A stretch of DNA of 64,000 bases from CAZSRX01 sp964609675 [NCBI: uncultured Bacteroidota bacterium]. GTDB taxonomy: Bacteria > CLD3 > SB21. Each line of letters starts with the position of its first letter. Positions within the stretch are counted from its first letter, which is position 1. This document shows positions 35,701 to 44,287 of this stretch, piece after piece. The stretch is taken from NCBI GenBank assembly GCA_964609675.1, contig CAZSRX010000019.1:1-64000 (forward strand). The letters run 5' to 3'. The position numbers and the translations under genes were made by a program. The notes beneath the pieces were generated by a model, which did no database searches, had not been told where the DNA came from, and saw only the letters and a list, made by a program, of their open reading frames with translations.

Positions 35701-37454
35701 ATGTGATTGAAGGATACCTGATTCTTGACAACATTCACAATGAAAACGCTTTTGACGAACAGGACCTGCAACTGCTGAGAAATCTGAAAGCTCATATCAA
35801 GTCAGCTTTTATCAAGGGGCGTATGCTGGATGATCTGCAGAAAAAGAACCAGCAGATTACCGAGCAGTTACTGACGCTTGAAAAACTCAATAATGAAATT
35901 CAGCTGGCAAATGAAAAAATCCGGGAAGCCGATAAGTTAAAATCCGATTTTCTGGCGCGCATGAGCCATGAACTTCGCACGCCGCTGAATGCGATTATCG
36001 GATTCTCGGAACTGGTATTAGGGGGCATGACCGGCGAACTCAATGAGGAACAGAAAGCCTGCCTGAACGATATTCTCGAAAGCGGGCGGCACCTGCTTCA
36101 GCTGATTAACGATATTCTGGATATTTCCAAAATCGAAGCGGGCAAAATGGAATTGCAGTTTGAAAACTTCAATCTCCGGAAAATATTCGAAACGGTAGAA
36201 CATACGCTCGATCCGCTGTTTGAGCGCAAAAACCAGCGGTTCGACATCGAAATCGAAGATGACGCCGCGGAAGCCTACGGGGATTCCGGAAAAATCAAGC
36301 AGGTGATTATTAATCTGGTCAGTAACGCCAATAAATTTACGCCCGACGGCGGCCGGATTACGCTCAGTGCAAGGAAATCCAAAGATTATGAAGGGCTCAT
36401 CGAAGTTTCTGTTTCCGATACCGGCCGCGGTATTCGTGAAGAAGACCTTACCATTCTGTTTGATGAGTACCGGCAGTTCGGCGCCCCCAGCACGCGCGGT
36501 GAAAAAGGCACCGGACTCGGGCTCGCGCTCTGCAAACGTTTTGTAGAAATGCACGGCGGCACCATCTGGGCGGAAAGCGAATACGGCAAAGGCAGCGTGT
36601 TTTCATTTACACTTCAATGCGCCTCCGCCCACTTGCCGGCGGAAGTCGTGACCAGGACCGTGGTGAAAGAAATTCCCGTTAAAAAAGAAGAGCCTTTACC
36701 CGATACCGAAAATATAATACTGGTTATCGAAGACGATGAGAAAGCGCGCCGGCTCCTGAAATATTATCTTGAGCGGGAACATTACGCGGTAATTTTTGCA
36801 TCCGACGGCGAAGACGCCATCGAACTTGCTAAAAAATATAAACCAAAAGTCATTACCCTCGATATTCTTCTTCCACACCGCGACGGATGGGAAATCCTTA
36901 GAGATCTCCGCTTGGATAAAGAAACCGAATCCATACCGGTGATTATTGTATCCATGCTGGACAACAAGGATCTCGGATATAGTCTGGACGCGGACGACTA
37001 TTTTGTAAAACCCGTGGATAAAGATAAATTACTGGCTCGTATCAAGGAACTCAGCAATCTACAGCATGGCGCGCCCAATACCATTCTGATCATCGACGAT
37101 GACCCGAAATCCGTGAAGCTGACGGCAAAAATTCTGGAAGACGCGGGCGAAAACGTACTGAAAGCTTTCAGCGGACGCGAAGGCCTTGATCTAATAGGCA
37201 AACATAAGCCCGATCTGATCATTCTTGATCTGATGATGCCGGAAATGAGCGGTTTTGAAGTGGTAGATATTTTACGCCGCGACGATAACACCAAGGACAT
37301 TCCCGTATTTGTACTTACGGCTAAAGAAATTACCAAGGAAGATCGCGAAGCGCTCGACGGCCACATTAAACGCCTGATGACGAAAGGCAACTTCGACAAA
37401 CAGATTCTGATTTACGAAATCAAGAAATGCCTGATGAAACGAAAGGAAGAATAA
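32715..37454 (+). CDS. Reg_prop/Y_Y_Y hybrid histidine kinase 4 of 4 with two receiver domains
   Basis: The 1579-residue protein (1573 if the ATG at 32733, with AGGAAA just before it, is used) has a signal peptide and about fourteen propeller repeats. It continues with a Y_Y_Y domain (KLEGFDEQW), a transmembrane helix, a long coiled coil, a GAF-like domain, HisKA of a different subtype (MSHELRTPLNA) and HATPase (TGLGLAL). Two receiver domains follow: the first has the phosphorylation site TLDILLP and lysine in YFVKP, the second has ILDLMMP with lysine in MTKGN. No output domain follows. It may be the phosphorelay hub for the three simple kinases encoded upstream, which is an inference from gene order. 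Confidence 0.93.
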   Translation: MKQEKAMMGKSVLIEPHKNCRAILLFFVLCISSGLSGLPHSVSAQVQNVYFERLTMENGLSQNSILCMIQDSKGFIWIGTQDGLNKYDGYTFKIYRHDTRDSASLSNNYITSVIEDRSGVLWVGTLGGGINRFDRKTETFISYKHDPSNPNSLTDNIVRAIMEDSHGLLWIGTDKGLDVWDREKNLFTHYRNDPSNPYSISHNLILSLYEDPSGKIWIGTNGGGMNCFNRQQRSFMRYLNDPKNINTIAGNVVEPILHDSKGFLWVGVNGSGLDRINLKTGQIRHFKSNPADPNSLSHNNVNTLYFDRKGNLWIGTLGGGLCRYDSEKDRFSTYRNNINQPYSLASDFVQCIIEDRSGILWIGTSSGGGISKFDPNRSKFQLYRKEANGQRTLSSNMIWSVYEEPESDGSTIWIGTDRGINLINRVTGNVILYDVVPDKPTTQSISVIRAMLMDSKGNFWVGTRNNGLYRYNKQTGQYKHYEPDNTNPRALCHNMVRSIIESSEKEIWVCTDGGINKYNPDTDDFIAFRNDPSNPNSLSSNNINFIKESQDGIFWVGTFGRGLNRWDRKQNRFKHYLYQPNNPNCISNNNVLCMVETEPGLYWIGTSEGLNRFDSGKEEFKIYTVKDGLPNNFIYHILKDDHNNLWMSTNKGITRFTPSSETFRSYDVNDGLQGNEFNMGAAFKSRRGEMFFGGVNGLNAFYPDSVKDNTHIPPIVITDYKKFDISVKLPESINEIDKIELSYRDNFFGFEFAALDFTAPGKNQYMYKLEGFDEQWINCGNRRYASYTNLDGGDYVFRVKGSNNDGVWNEEGASIRLTIVPPFWKTWPFRIIIGLLIVSVAFMGYRVRVKSIEDQNRRLERQVTERTQQLILKTSQLEKTNLMINAINSEINFVDVLNAILKETKVIEGVDRAGVLVLDSDQQSYAFKASIGIDYDEIRNIRITPEEAEKRYMTNSIEIYEDIYIVKSVRGRPAEEKFSHVAPSMSMLVTRIRVNDVIEGYLILDNIHNENAFDEQDLQLLRNLKAHIKSAFIKGRMLDDLQKKNQQITEQLLTLEKLNNEIQLANEKIREADKLKSDFLARMSHELRTPLNAIIGFSELVLGGMTGELNEEQKACLNDILESGRHLLQLINDILDISKIEAGKMELQFENFNLRKIFETVEHTLDPLFERKNQRFDIEIEDDAAEAYGDSGKIKQVIINLVSNANKFTPDGGRITLSARKSKDYEGLIEVSVSDTGRGIREEDLTILFDEYRQFGAPSTRGEKGTGLGLALCKRFVEMHGGTIWAESEYGKGSVFSFTLQCASAHLPAEVVTRTVVKEIPVKKEEPLPDTENIILVIEDDEKARRLLKYYLEREHYAVIFASDGEDAIELAKKYKPKVITLDILLPHRDGWEILRDLRLDKETESIPVIIVSMLDNKDLGYSLDADDYFVKPVDKDKLLARIKELSNLQHGAPNTILIIDDDPKSVKLTAKILEDAGENVLKAFSGREGLDLIGKHKPDLIILDLMMPEMSGFEVVDILRRDDNTKDIPVFVLTAKEITKEDREALDGHIKRLMTKGNFDKQILIYEIKKCLMKRKEE

Positions 37455-37498
37455 TATTAAGATGCGGTTATAAAGATTATGGCTATAGCGCTGTTAAA

Positions 37499-38275
37499 TT
37501 AGGCCTGATTCAATTGGTATATAAACCGCATCCCCTCTAAAATCAGATAGGGATCGTGATGTTGGATGGCCGGTATATGGGGATACATTACGCCCGACCA
37601 TCCGCCGGTTGCCACAATCGCAGGAGGCGACGTCTCTTCCAAAGATAGTTTTTCCAGGATTCCCTGTATACCGTATTTATTCAGATGCATAACGCCAGAC
37701 TGAATACCGGTAACCGTGTCGGTGCCCAGAATGGACGGAGGGAACGCCGCGCTGACTTTCGGCAGTTGTGCCGTTCCGGAAGCAAGGCTGTTAAAGGCCG
37801 TTTCAAGGCCGGGTATAATGAGCCCGCCTCTAAAAGTGCCATGGCTGCTGACCACGTTAATGGTGGTAGCGGTTCCGAAATCTATAACAATAACCGGAGC
37901 GCCATATTTATAATACGCGCCCGCTGACGTACAGATGCGGTCGGTTCCGAGCTTCTCCGGCTTGTCATAGGCGATACGAATACCTAAATTGATAGCGGCC
38001 GTTACAACCAGCGGTTTGGTTTTACAGAGGTCCCTGCAATATTCGCAAATCATCGGCAACAGCGGGGGTACTACCGAGCAGATAACAGCATGGCTTATCA
38101 GCCCTGTATCGATTTTCAATGCATGGAACTGTAATGGGATTTGGTTCGCGATTTCATGCGCCGGCAGTTTTGTTGGCACACGAAAAGATTCTATTAATTG
38201 TTCGGCCTGAAACACTCCAAACGTGATGTTGGAATTGCCGATATCCACAGCGAGCAGCATATCTGTAGCTGTCAT
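37499..38275 (-). CDS. coaX: type III pantothenate kinase
   Basis: The 258-residue protein has the ASKHA-type phosphate loop AVDIGNSN near the N-terminus, the DFGTATT motif, and GGLIIPGL, all typical of CoaX. It phosphorylates pantothenate in the first step of CoA synthesis and needs a monovalent cation. The ATG at 38260, just before LLAVDIGNS, is an equally possible start. The gene overlaps the yjbQ stop by 4 bases. coaD, a later step of the same pathway, lies in the same co-directional run. Confidence 0.94.
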   Translation of the reverse strand: MTATDMLLAVDIGNSNITFGVFQAEQLIESFRVPTKLPAHEIANQIPLQFHALKIDTGLISHAVICSVVPPLLPMICEYCRDLCKTKPLVVTAAINLGIRIAYDKPEKLGTDRICTSAGAYYKYGAPVIVIDFGTATTINVVSSHGTFRGGLIIPGLETAFNSLASGTAQLPKVSAAFPPSILGTDTVTGIQSGVMHLNKYGIQGILEKLSLEETSPPAIVATGGWSGVMYPHIPAIQHHDPYLILEGMRFIYQLNQA

Positions 38276-38685
38276 TCGCCCATAACTTTAACAATAACCC
38301 GCTTACGTCTTTGTCCGTCAAACTCTGCATAATAAATTTGCTGCCAGGGGCCGAAGTCCAGCCTGCCGTTGGTAACCGGCGCAATGATTTCATGGTGAAT
38401 GACCAGACTCTTCAGATGCGCGTCGGCGTTATCTTCGCCCGTACGGTGATGCCGGTAATTCGGATTGGGGGGCGCAAGGGTATCCAGCCATTCGTCGATG
38501 TCCTGAATCAGCCCGGATTCCGCGTCATTGACGTAAACGCCCGCCGTAATGTGCATGGCGGACACCAGCACCATGCCTTCCTTAATACCGGCTTCGTCTA
38601 CGATGCGTTGAACTTCGTCGGTAATGTTCACGTAATCACGTCGCCGTTTGGTATTAAACCATAAGTATTCCGTGTATGTTTTCAT
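38272..38685 (-). CDS. yjbQ: YjbQ/UPF0047 family protein
   Basis: The 137-residue protein shows the full UPF0047 pattern: [15 protein letters not shown], the metal-site region [28 protein letters not shown] with conserved His residues, and the terminal [14 protein letters not shown]. Members form small trimers, and weak thiamin-phosphate synthase activity has been reported. The physiological role is uncertain. It lies between lepB (3 bases) and coaX (4-base overlap). Confidence 0.93.
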   Translation of the reverse strand: MKTYTEYLWFNTKRRRDYVNITDEVQRIVDEAGIKEGMVLVSAMHITAGVYVNDAESGLIQDIDEWLDTLAPPNPNYRHHRTGEDNADAHLKSLVIHHEIIAPVTNGRLDFGPWQQIYYAEFDGQRRKRVIVKVMGE

Positions 38686-38688
38686 GGC

Positions 38689-39534
38689 TTACTCCACTAT
38701 TTTGCCGATGCGATTCCAGCGAATGTTCGTTTCGTCATTGGGCACATAGGACCAGTATATCAGGACGGCTTTACCGATCACATGATCCAACGGGACAAAT
38801 CCCCACTTACGGCTGTCGTAGCTCCGGTCACGGTTGTCCCCAAGAACAAAGATGTGTCCTTCCGGAACGGTAACCGGACCGTAATTGTCACGGCTACCGG
38901 CGCCTTCCGGATAGACCGGCTCGTACCCTTTATTGCGCGGAATGATTTCGGGGTCGTCATACTTAATACCCGGCAGTTCCTCGTCGAGCGTCCAGGGACG
39001 GTTATTAATAAATATTTTTTTGTTTTTAATTTCTACCACATCGCCGCCGGTTGCCACGCAACGTTTGACATAATCAATGTCGGCGTCCTGAGGAAAACGG
39101 AACACCACCACATCGCCGGCCTTAGGTTCGGCCAGTGCAGGCAGGCGGAATTGAGGTATTTTAATCTCCGTAAACGGTATGTTCGCCGGCGATTGGGATC
39201 CATAGATCAGTTTGTTAACCAGGAGAAAATCTCCCACTAACAGCGTATCTTCCATCGAGCCGGTTGGAATTTTATATGCCTGTATCACAAATGTTTTCAG
39301 CAAATACGCTATCAGGAGAGACCAAAAAGCGATTTTAAGAAGTTCACGGGTTTTGCTGTTGTCTTTTGTTTGGTTCGGTTTTTCAGGTTCGGCGTTAACA
39401 GCTTTCTCCCCGGGTAATAGCGCGGTGTCCTGAACTGTTTCGGATGAATGATTTAACGGAAAGGACGTATCGTTTGAAACAAAAAAAACCGGTTCAGCGG
39501 TGGTATGTAAATTTTCCTGTCGGGACATAATCAA
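38689..39534 (-). CDS. lepB: signal peptidase I (second copy)
   Basis: The 281-residue protein has a cytoplasmic N-terminal extension, one transmembrane helix (FWSLLIAYLLKTFVIQAY), the catalytic serine in IPTGSMEDTLLVGD, the catalytic lysine in DYVKRCVATGGD, and the C-terminal box GDNRDRSYDSRKWG. It cleaves signal peptides of exported proteins at the outer face of the inner membrane. It lies 10 bases after a diverged paralogue, and both copies keep all catalytic residues. Confidence 0.95.
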   Translation of the reverse strand: MIMSRQENLHTTAEPVFFVSNDTSFPLNHSSETVQDTALLPGEKAVNAEPEKPNQTKDNSKTRELLKIAFWSLLIAYLLKTFVIQAYKIPTGSMEDTLLVGDFLLVNKLIYGSQSPANIPFTEIKIPQFRLPALAEPKAGDVVVFRFPQDADIDYVKRCVATGGDVVEIKNKKIFINNRPWTLDEELPGIKYDDPEIIPRNKGYEPVYPEGAGSRDNYGPVTVPEGHIFVLGDNRDRSYDSRKWGFVPLDHVIGKAVLIYWSYVPNDETNIRWNRIGKIVE

Positions 39535-39544
39535 ACTTCGCGGT

Positions 39545-40501
39545 TCACCTTATAATCGTTCCGATACGGCCCCAGTTAACCCGACCGAGATTAAGCGTGC
39601 TGAATACTTTTAAAAGCAGATTGGTCTGTTTTGCCGCTTCCACATTGGACCAGTAAATCAACAGTCCTTCGCCCATAATGTGATCCCGCGGAACCGGTCC
39701 CCAGAAACGGCTGTCGAGACTGTTATCCCGGTTGTCGCCCATCATAAAGTAATAATTCTGTCCGACAAGGTAACGGTCGGTTTTAATGCCGTCAATATAC
39801 ACGCCGTCGGCAAGCAGTTCCAGCTTTTTTCCATCTCGCAGAGAAAGATATTTGATAAGGTCCAGATTATCATTGCGGATGAGAATCGTGTCGCCTTGTG
39901 CCGGGACGCGAAACGGGCCGAAATTGTCTCCCGTTCCCATGGCCTTGGGAAATGCCGGGCTTTCGGAAATGTAATTGGCATCATAGTGAATGCCGGGAAA
40001 ATCAAATTCGTCGCTGAATTTCTTACCGTCAACGAATAGCTCCTTCTTGCGGATTTCCAGCGTCTGGCCAGCCACCGCTACGCAGCGTTTGATATAATCC
40101 AGTCCTTCCTGGTTCTTCATCAGCTCCGGATGCGGATAACGGAAGACCACCACATCGCCCTGTTGGGGTTCCTTGAACGCCGGAAACCGGTAACGGGGCA
40201 GTTTGATACCCGTAAAAGGAATATTTTCGGGCGTCTGGGCGCCATACACAAATTTATTCACAAAAATGAAATCGCCGATCAGCAGGGTACTAACCATCGA
40301 ACTGGTTGGTATGGTGAAGGCCTGAATGAAAAAGGTCTGGATAACGTAAAAAATGCTCAGCGCCCACGCGAACGATTTAACGGTTTCAATGGATTTTTGC
40401 TTAAGAGATTTTTTTTCTTTTTCTTTGGATTTGTTTTTTTCGTTTTCGGTTTTACCAGGTGCTGTGCGTTCAGTTTCTTTGACTGTTTTTTTGATTTTCA
40501 T
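39545..40501 (-). CDS. lepB: signal peptidase I (first copy)
   Basis: The 318-residue leader peptidase has an unusually charged, lysine-rich N-terminal 40 residues before its membrane helix. The catalytic serine lies in IPTSSMVSTLLIGD, the lysine in DYIKRCVAVAGQ, and box E is GDNRDNSLDSRFWG. Compared with the downstream copy it has an insertion around DGKKLELLADGVYIDG, so the two may differ in substrate choice. It starts 21 bases after coaD. Confidence 0.95.
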   Translation of the reverse strand: MKIKKTVKETERTAPGKTENEKNKSKEKEKKSLKQKSIETVKSFAWALSIFYVIQTFFIQAFTIPTSSMVSTLLIGDFIFVNKFVYGAQTPENIPFTGIKLPRYRFPAFKEPQQGDVVVFRYPHPELMKNQEGLDYIKRCVAVAGQTLEIRKKELFVDGKKFSDEFDFPGIHYDANYISESPAFPKAMGTGDNFGPFRVPAQGDTILIRNDNLDLIKYLSLRDGKKLELLADGVYIDGIKTDRYLVGQNYYFMMGDNRDNSLDSRFWGPVPRDHIMGEGLLIYWSNVEAAKQTNLLLKVFSTLNLGRVNWGRIGTIIR

Positions 40502-40522
40502 GATGATTTCCGGGTTAGGCGA

Positions 40523-41008
40523 TCAATGGTTTACATGCAATCGTTGATATACTTTTTTGGCGATTTCCGGGGGCACGAATGATGAAATATCTCCGCCCAG
40601 CGCGCCGATTTCTTTGACGATGGTGGAATTGAGATACGTGTACTTCTCTCCCGGCATCAGAAATACCGTAACCAGTTCGTGCGACAGTTTCCGGTTGACA
40701 AGAGCCATCTGGAATTCAAACTCAAAATCCGAAACGGCTCGGAGTCCGCGGATAAGCACGTGGGCGCCTACAGAACGGGCGTAATCGGCAATCAGCCCCT
40801 GAAAGCGGTCACAGCGGACATTTGGAAACTGCGTGATGGCTCCGCGTATCATTTCAAGACGCTCGTCCTCGGTAAAGGTAGGCGATTTACGGGGATTTGT
40901 AGCCACGGTAACAATCACCCGGTCAAAAATTGCCGCAGCGCGCTCGATGATATCAATATGTCCATAAGTCAGCGGATCAAATGTTCCCGGATAAACGGCT
41001 ATATGCAT
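40523..41008 (-). CDS. coaD: phosphopantetheine adenylyltransferase
   Basis: The 161-residue enzyme has the nucleotidyltransferase motif GTFDPLTYGHIDII (TxGH form), RGLRAVSDFEFEFQMA and the C-terminal STIVKEIGALGGDIS. All are characteristic of bacterial CoaD, which transfers AMP from ATP to 4'-phosphopantetheine in CoA synthesis. It follows rsmD by 22 bases, a very common arrangement. Confidence 0.97.
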   Translation of the reverse strand: MHIAVYPGTFDPLTYGHIDIIERAAAIFDRVIVTVATNPRKSPTFTEDERLEMIRGAITQFPNVRCDRFQGLIADYARSVGAHVLIRGLRAVSDFEFEFQMALVNRKLSHELVTVFLMPGEKYTYLNSTIVKEIGALGGDISSFVPPEIAKKVYQRLHVNH

Positions 41009-41030
41009 AAAGTTCCCATCTTATAAACTG

Positions 41031-41588
41031 TTATACGTGATATTTTAATATTGTTACAAACGATTCGCCGAATCTTCGTTTTTTATATAGTTCAATGGAC
41101 GGATACGCCGACCAGGAAACTGCTTCATCCGGCGAGGTTTCCAGCACGAGTATCCCTAAATTTTTAAGATAGCCGTTTTGAATAATCTTTTCAATGATAA
41201 AATTGCCGCATCGTAACCGGTAGGGTGGGTCAGCCAGAATCAAATCAAACGGTTGCCGAGCAGGTTGATCGAGAAAATGGAATACATCCTCACGATAAAC
41301 CGTTGCCGCTTGTCCGAGTCGGGTCTTAACCAGATTTTTTTGAATCAAATCGGCGGCTTCGGGACCGGATTCTACAAATACCGCGCGCCGCGCGCCGCGG
41401 CTCAGAGCCTCAATTCCAAGTCCGCCTGTACCGGCAAACAAGTCGCAAACATTAATCAACTGGAAATCCAACAGGTTCATTAAGCTGTTGAAGACGGATT
41501 CTTTGACGATATCTTTTGTAGGGCGAACGTCCGGATGATCGAAATCCTCAAGCAACATGCCTTTGCATAAACCCGCTATGACCCTCAT
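41031..41588 (-). CDS. rsmD: 16S rRNA (guanine-966-N2)-methyltransferase
   Basis: The 185-residue protein starts with the usual MRVIAGLCKG, has RPTKDIVKESVFNSL, the SAM-binding DLFAGTGGLGIEALSRGA and the catalytic DPPY (ILADPPYRL). Family length and the neighbouring coaD support the assignment. It methylates G966 of 16S rRNA in the assembled small subunit. Confidence 0.95.
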   Translation of the reverse strand: MRVIAGLCKGMLLEDFDHPDVRPTKDIVKESVFNSLMNLLDFQLINVCDLFAGTGGLGIEALSRGARRAVFVESGPEAADLIQKNLVKTRLGQAATVYREDVFHFLDQPARQPFDLILADPPYRLRCGNFIIEKIIQNGYLKNLGILVLETSPDEAVSWSAYPSIELYKKRRFGESFVTILKYHV

Positions 41589-41600
41589 GGATGGTTCTTA

Positions 41601-42572
41601 TTATTTAGAGGCGGAACCGGTGGTTTCAGCGGCTTTGGGCGGTATTAAAACGTCGTATTCCAGTGTGCAGACATCCGGCTTGAGGGCTTTTTTGAATTTC
41701 TGGTAGGTATATACAAAGTTATAACTTATCCATTCGGCATTAATGGACTGGGAAGCAAAATCGCTGAAAAAGCTGATTAAATCCGATGATAAGCCTTCCA
41801 GTCTCAGATGGCCGCGGTATTTGTCCATGACCACACCTTTGTTGTGAGCCATCGGCTTTGGTTCCGAGAGTTTTATTTTATATTTTGCCGCAAGACTCTC
41901 TATTTGTTTTTTTACCTGGTCGGTGCTGAGAAAAGTTTTATGTGGTTTTAGGCTTTCCTCAGGCGATTCCGGTGGAATGCGTAAACTGCCGGTTATATTG
42001 CTTTTCAGGGAATATCCTTTGGCTACTGAGCTCACTTTAACCTCGGAAGGTTTGACGGTCTCAACGGATGGAATCAGGATGATATTTTTACTTAACGCGG
42101 CAAAAACGTCATCTTTTTTTCCGAAAGCATCAATGTTAAAATCATTTCCGTCAAGGGTCATGTTGGATATCCATAGCCGGTCATCCGCTTTGTCAAGCGA
42201 ATCCAGCTTTTTAATAAAATGCAGGTCGCGTTTCTGGATTTTGAACGTATTATCCATGTAACGTATCCGAACACGTTCGCGCCGCTGTTCCTCAAGCACT
42301 TCCAGCGGAATCTCTTCGGGCGGAGGCGACAGTAGATTCAGCGGGCCGGTATATTGTTCGACAAACTCCACAACCGGGTAACGGTATATGTAACCGAAGA
42401 CAGAACCCGCAATGATAACGATAATCAAAATGATGAGAAAAATCAGAAACCGGTAGCTCTTGCGCGCTTCGGCACGAATGGTCTTGCCCGCCGAAGTATC
42501 ATGACTCGTTACAGCTTTGGCGTGGGGCTCGGGAACCGATAAATGATTTTCCAGCAGGTTGATTTTAATCAT
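41601..42572 (-). CDS. PilN-like bitopic membrane protein
   Basis: The 323-residue protein opens with MIKINLL, typical of PilN. A cytoplasmic segment, one transmembrane helix (about 43-64) and an extended periplasmic domain follow. The periplasmic part looks like two ferredoxin-like PilN/PilO-type domains separated by a linker. The gene overlaps the PilM-like gene by 4 bases, as in true pilMN operons. Sequence identity to classical PilN cannot be judged here, so the call rests on topology, the N-terminal motif and the neighbour. Confidence 0.7.
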   Translation of the reverse strand: MIKINLLENHLSVPEPHAKAVTSHDTSAGKTIRAEARKSYRFLIFLIILIIVIIAGSVFGYIYRYPVVEFVEQYTGPLNLLSPPPEEIPLEVLEEQRRERVRIRYMDNTFKIQKRDLHFIKKLDSLDKADDRLWISNMTLDGNDFNIDAFGKKDDVFAALSKNIILIPSVETVKPSEVKVSSVAKGYSLKSNITGSLRIPPESPEESLKPHKTFLSTDQVKKQIESLAAKYKIKLSEPKPMAHNKGVVMDKYRGHLRLEGLSSDLISFFSDFASQSINAEWISYNFVYTYQKFKKALKPDVCTLEYDVLIPPKAAETTGSASK

Positions 42573-43630
42573 GACCGTTCATTCACTAATAATTTAGCCG
42601 CGGCCCCTATGGCTTCGGCGTAAAGACTTGTATCTTCCGCGGACTGGGTTTCTTTCTTTTCGCTTTCCTCCGTGCTTCCTTCGGAATCGTCCGAAGACAT
42701 TTCATAAGGTTTCGGCATGTTCAGGGTGTAAAACGGATTAATCATTTCCGCGTGGTACGGCGCGTTGATGTGCGGCAATATCGACGGTGAAAAGGATTGG
42801 CACAGGATGACCTGATGAATAACCGCCGGCGGTTTGGCCGCGCTGTTGTATAATTCGAGCGCATTGCCGAGGTGGTGGTTAAGAAGGTCCCCGAGTATCT
42901 CCGGTGTGGCTTTCTGGGGAGCGATAAACTGATAAAGATCTAAGACGTGAGGGCCGTTACATAAAAGAAAAGTAACTACGCCCGTTTTAAGATCTGCCAG
43001 CACCGTAAGACCCCGTGATGCTTTGCCGTAATTCAATTCGTAAGTGGCCTGAGAACATAAAATATCCACGTCAATATTGACAAGCTGGATTTTGGCTTTT
43101 TCCAGAACAGTTACAAACGTATCCACTATTTTTTTCTTTACCCCGACAGCCAATATCGTTCGGGAGGATTCCGATTCGCCGATCATGTGCGTGTTAACCG
43201 TAAAAAGCAGAATATCATCGATAACCTGCTGTCCGAATTCCCAACGTATGAATTCTTCGCTCTCCGAAGAACTGAAGCTGTGGGGAATGGTCAGTTTGTG
43301 CATCGTGGTTAAATGGGTGTTGAGACTGAGGTTCAGGTGGCGCGCTTTGATATTATGGATGTCGATATAGCCGTTCAGGAAGTTGGCAACATCGCGGATA
43401 TTCTTTTCGACTCCTTCAATACCGGAACCGAATTTCATATTCGTAGGCACGGTACCGTATTTATTTACGGTAATACCGTCGTCGATTTTTTCCAGTTCAG
43501 CGAAACAAATGTTATATCCATTAAAAGCCATGCCCAACGTGCAAACGGGTGAAGCGCTGTCCGTTTTGCTTTCATCCAGAGCATCGTACTCTTCCAACAA
43601 TTTCTGCATATTGGGGTTCAGTCCTGCCAT
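42569..43630 (-). CDS. PilM-like actin-fold ATPase
   Basis: The 353-residue cytoplasmic protein has features of the PilM/FtsA-like fold: CTLGMAFNGYNICFAELE as the phosphate-1-type start, ARHLNLSLNT, EEFIRWEFGQQV, and later VLADLKTGVVTFLLCNG. An acidic Ser/Glu-rich insertion (about 313-333) interrupts the C-terminal lobe. PilM forms a cytoplasmic ring that binds the N-terminus of PilN, whose homologue is encoded next with a 4-base overlap. No pilQ, pilC or pilin gene is in the window. Confidence 0.72.
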   Translation of the reverse strand: MAGLNPNMQKLLEEYDALDESKTDSASPVCTLGMAFNGYNICFAELEKIDDGITVNKYGTVPTNMKFGSGIEGVEKNIRDVANFLNGYIDIHNIKARHLNLSLNTHLTTMHKLTIPHSFSSSESEEFIRWEFGQQVIDDILLFTVNTHMIGESESSRTILAVGVKKKIVDTFVTVLEKAKIQLVNIDVDILCSQATYELNYGKASRGLTVLADLKTGVVTFLLCNGPHVLDLYQFIAPQKATPEILGDLLNHHLGNALELYNSAAKPPAVIHQVILCQSFSPSILPHINAPYHAEMINPFYTLNMPKPYEMSSDDSEGSTEESEKKETQSAEDTSLYAEAIGAAAKLLVNERS

Positions 43631-43688
43631 GGGTTGCTCTGACTCGTTGAGGGTATGAATTGTCGTTTGTTAACCATCGTGTGGCTTT

Positions 43689-44252
43689 CTACAGTATTTC
43701 GGCTTTTTCATTCCAGGTAATTTCGCCGTTGATAACGGCGCCGACTTTTTTAATAACATCTTCGTCCTTCGACGGCTTCACATTAAAGGTCCTTCGGCCG
43801 GCGTTCGTAACAACTTCAACTAAAAATTTTTCGCCGTTAAGCGGGTTATAGATTACCGAATCAATAAAGGTTTTCTTGAAATCCTTAAGGCTGATTCCTT
43901 CCAGATTGGCCTGATGATATTCAAAACGTTTGTAAGCGTTCAGCAGCGGCTGGAACAATGAATCTGGTACGACGTCTTCCTTGGCCGTAAGGGCGAAGGT
44001 GGACAGTTTCTTAAAGTCTTCCGTATAGCTGGTGTCCACGTAGAGATACTGGTACTGTAGCTGGAAAATCACTTTCATCTTGGCGCGGGTCAGGCTGAGA
44101 AGGTTTCGCTGATATTCCCTTTCTTTCTTAGGCCCGAGAACCGACCAGACCAGCAGGATGATCATCACAACAATCCCGATCTGTAATACAATGCTTCCCT
44201 TGGCTTTGATTCTCAGATCTTCTTTTTTGATTTCCGTTTTTTCTTCTGTCAT
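43689..44252 (-). CDS. bitopic membrane protein of the comEA/pilMN-like operon, unknown function
   Basis: An upstream in-frame ATG exists at 44285, but AGGAG nine bases before the ATG at 44252 fixes the start, giving 187 residues. A basic and acidic N-terminus is followed by one transmembrane helix (about 22-42) and a periplasmic alpha/beta region, with the final part around FLVEVVTNAGRRTFNVKP. Its shape and position suggest a PilO-like or pseudopilin-associated component. I see no type IV pilin cleavage motif. The family is not recognised. Confidence 0.75.
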   Translation of the reverse strand: MTEEKTEIKKEDLRIKAKGSIVLQIGIVVMIILLVWSVLGPKKEREYQRNLLSLTRAKMKVIFQLQYQYLYVDTSYTEDFKKLSTFALTAKEDVVPDSLFQPLLNAYKRFEYHQANLEGISLKDFKKTFIDSVIYNPLNGEKFLVEVVTNAGRRTFNVKPSKDEDVIKKVGAVINGEITWNEKAEIL

Positions 44253-44287
44253 GGTTAAGGCTCCTGTGAAAATAATATTAGACAATT

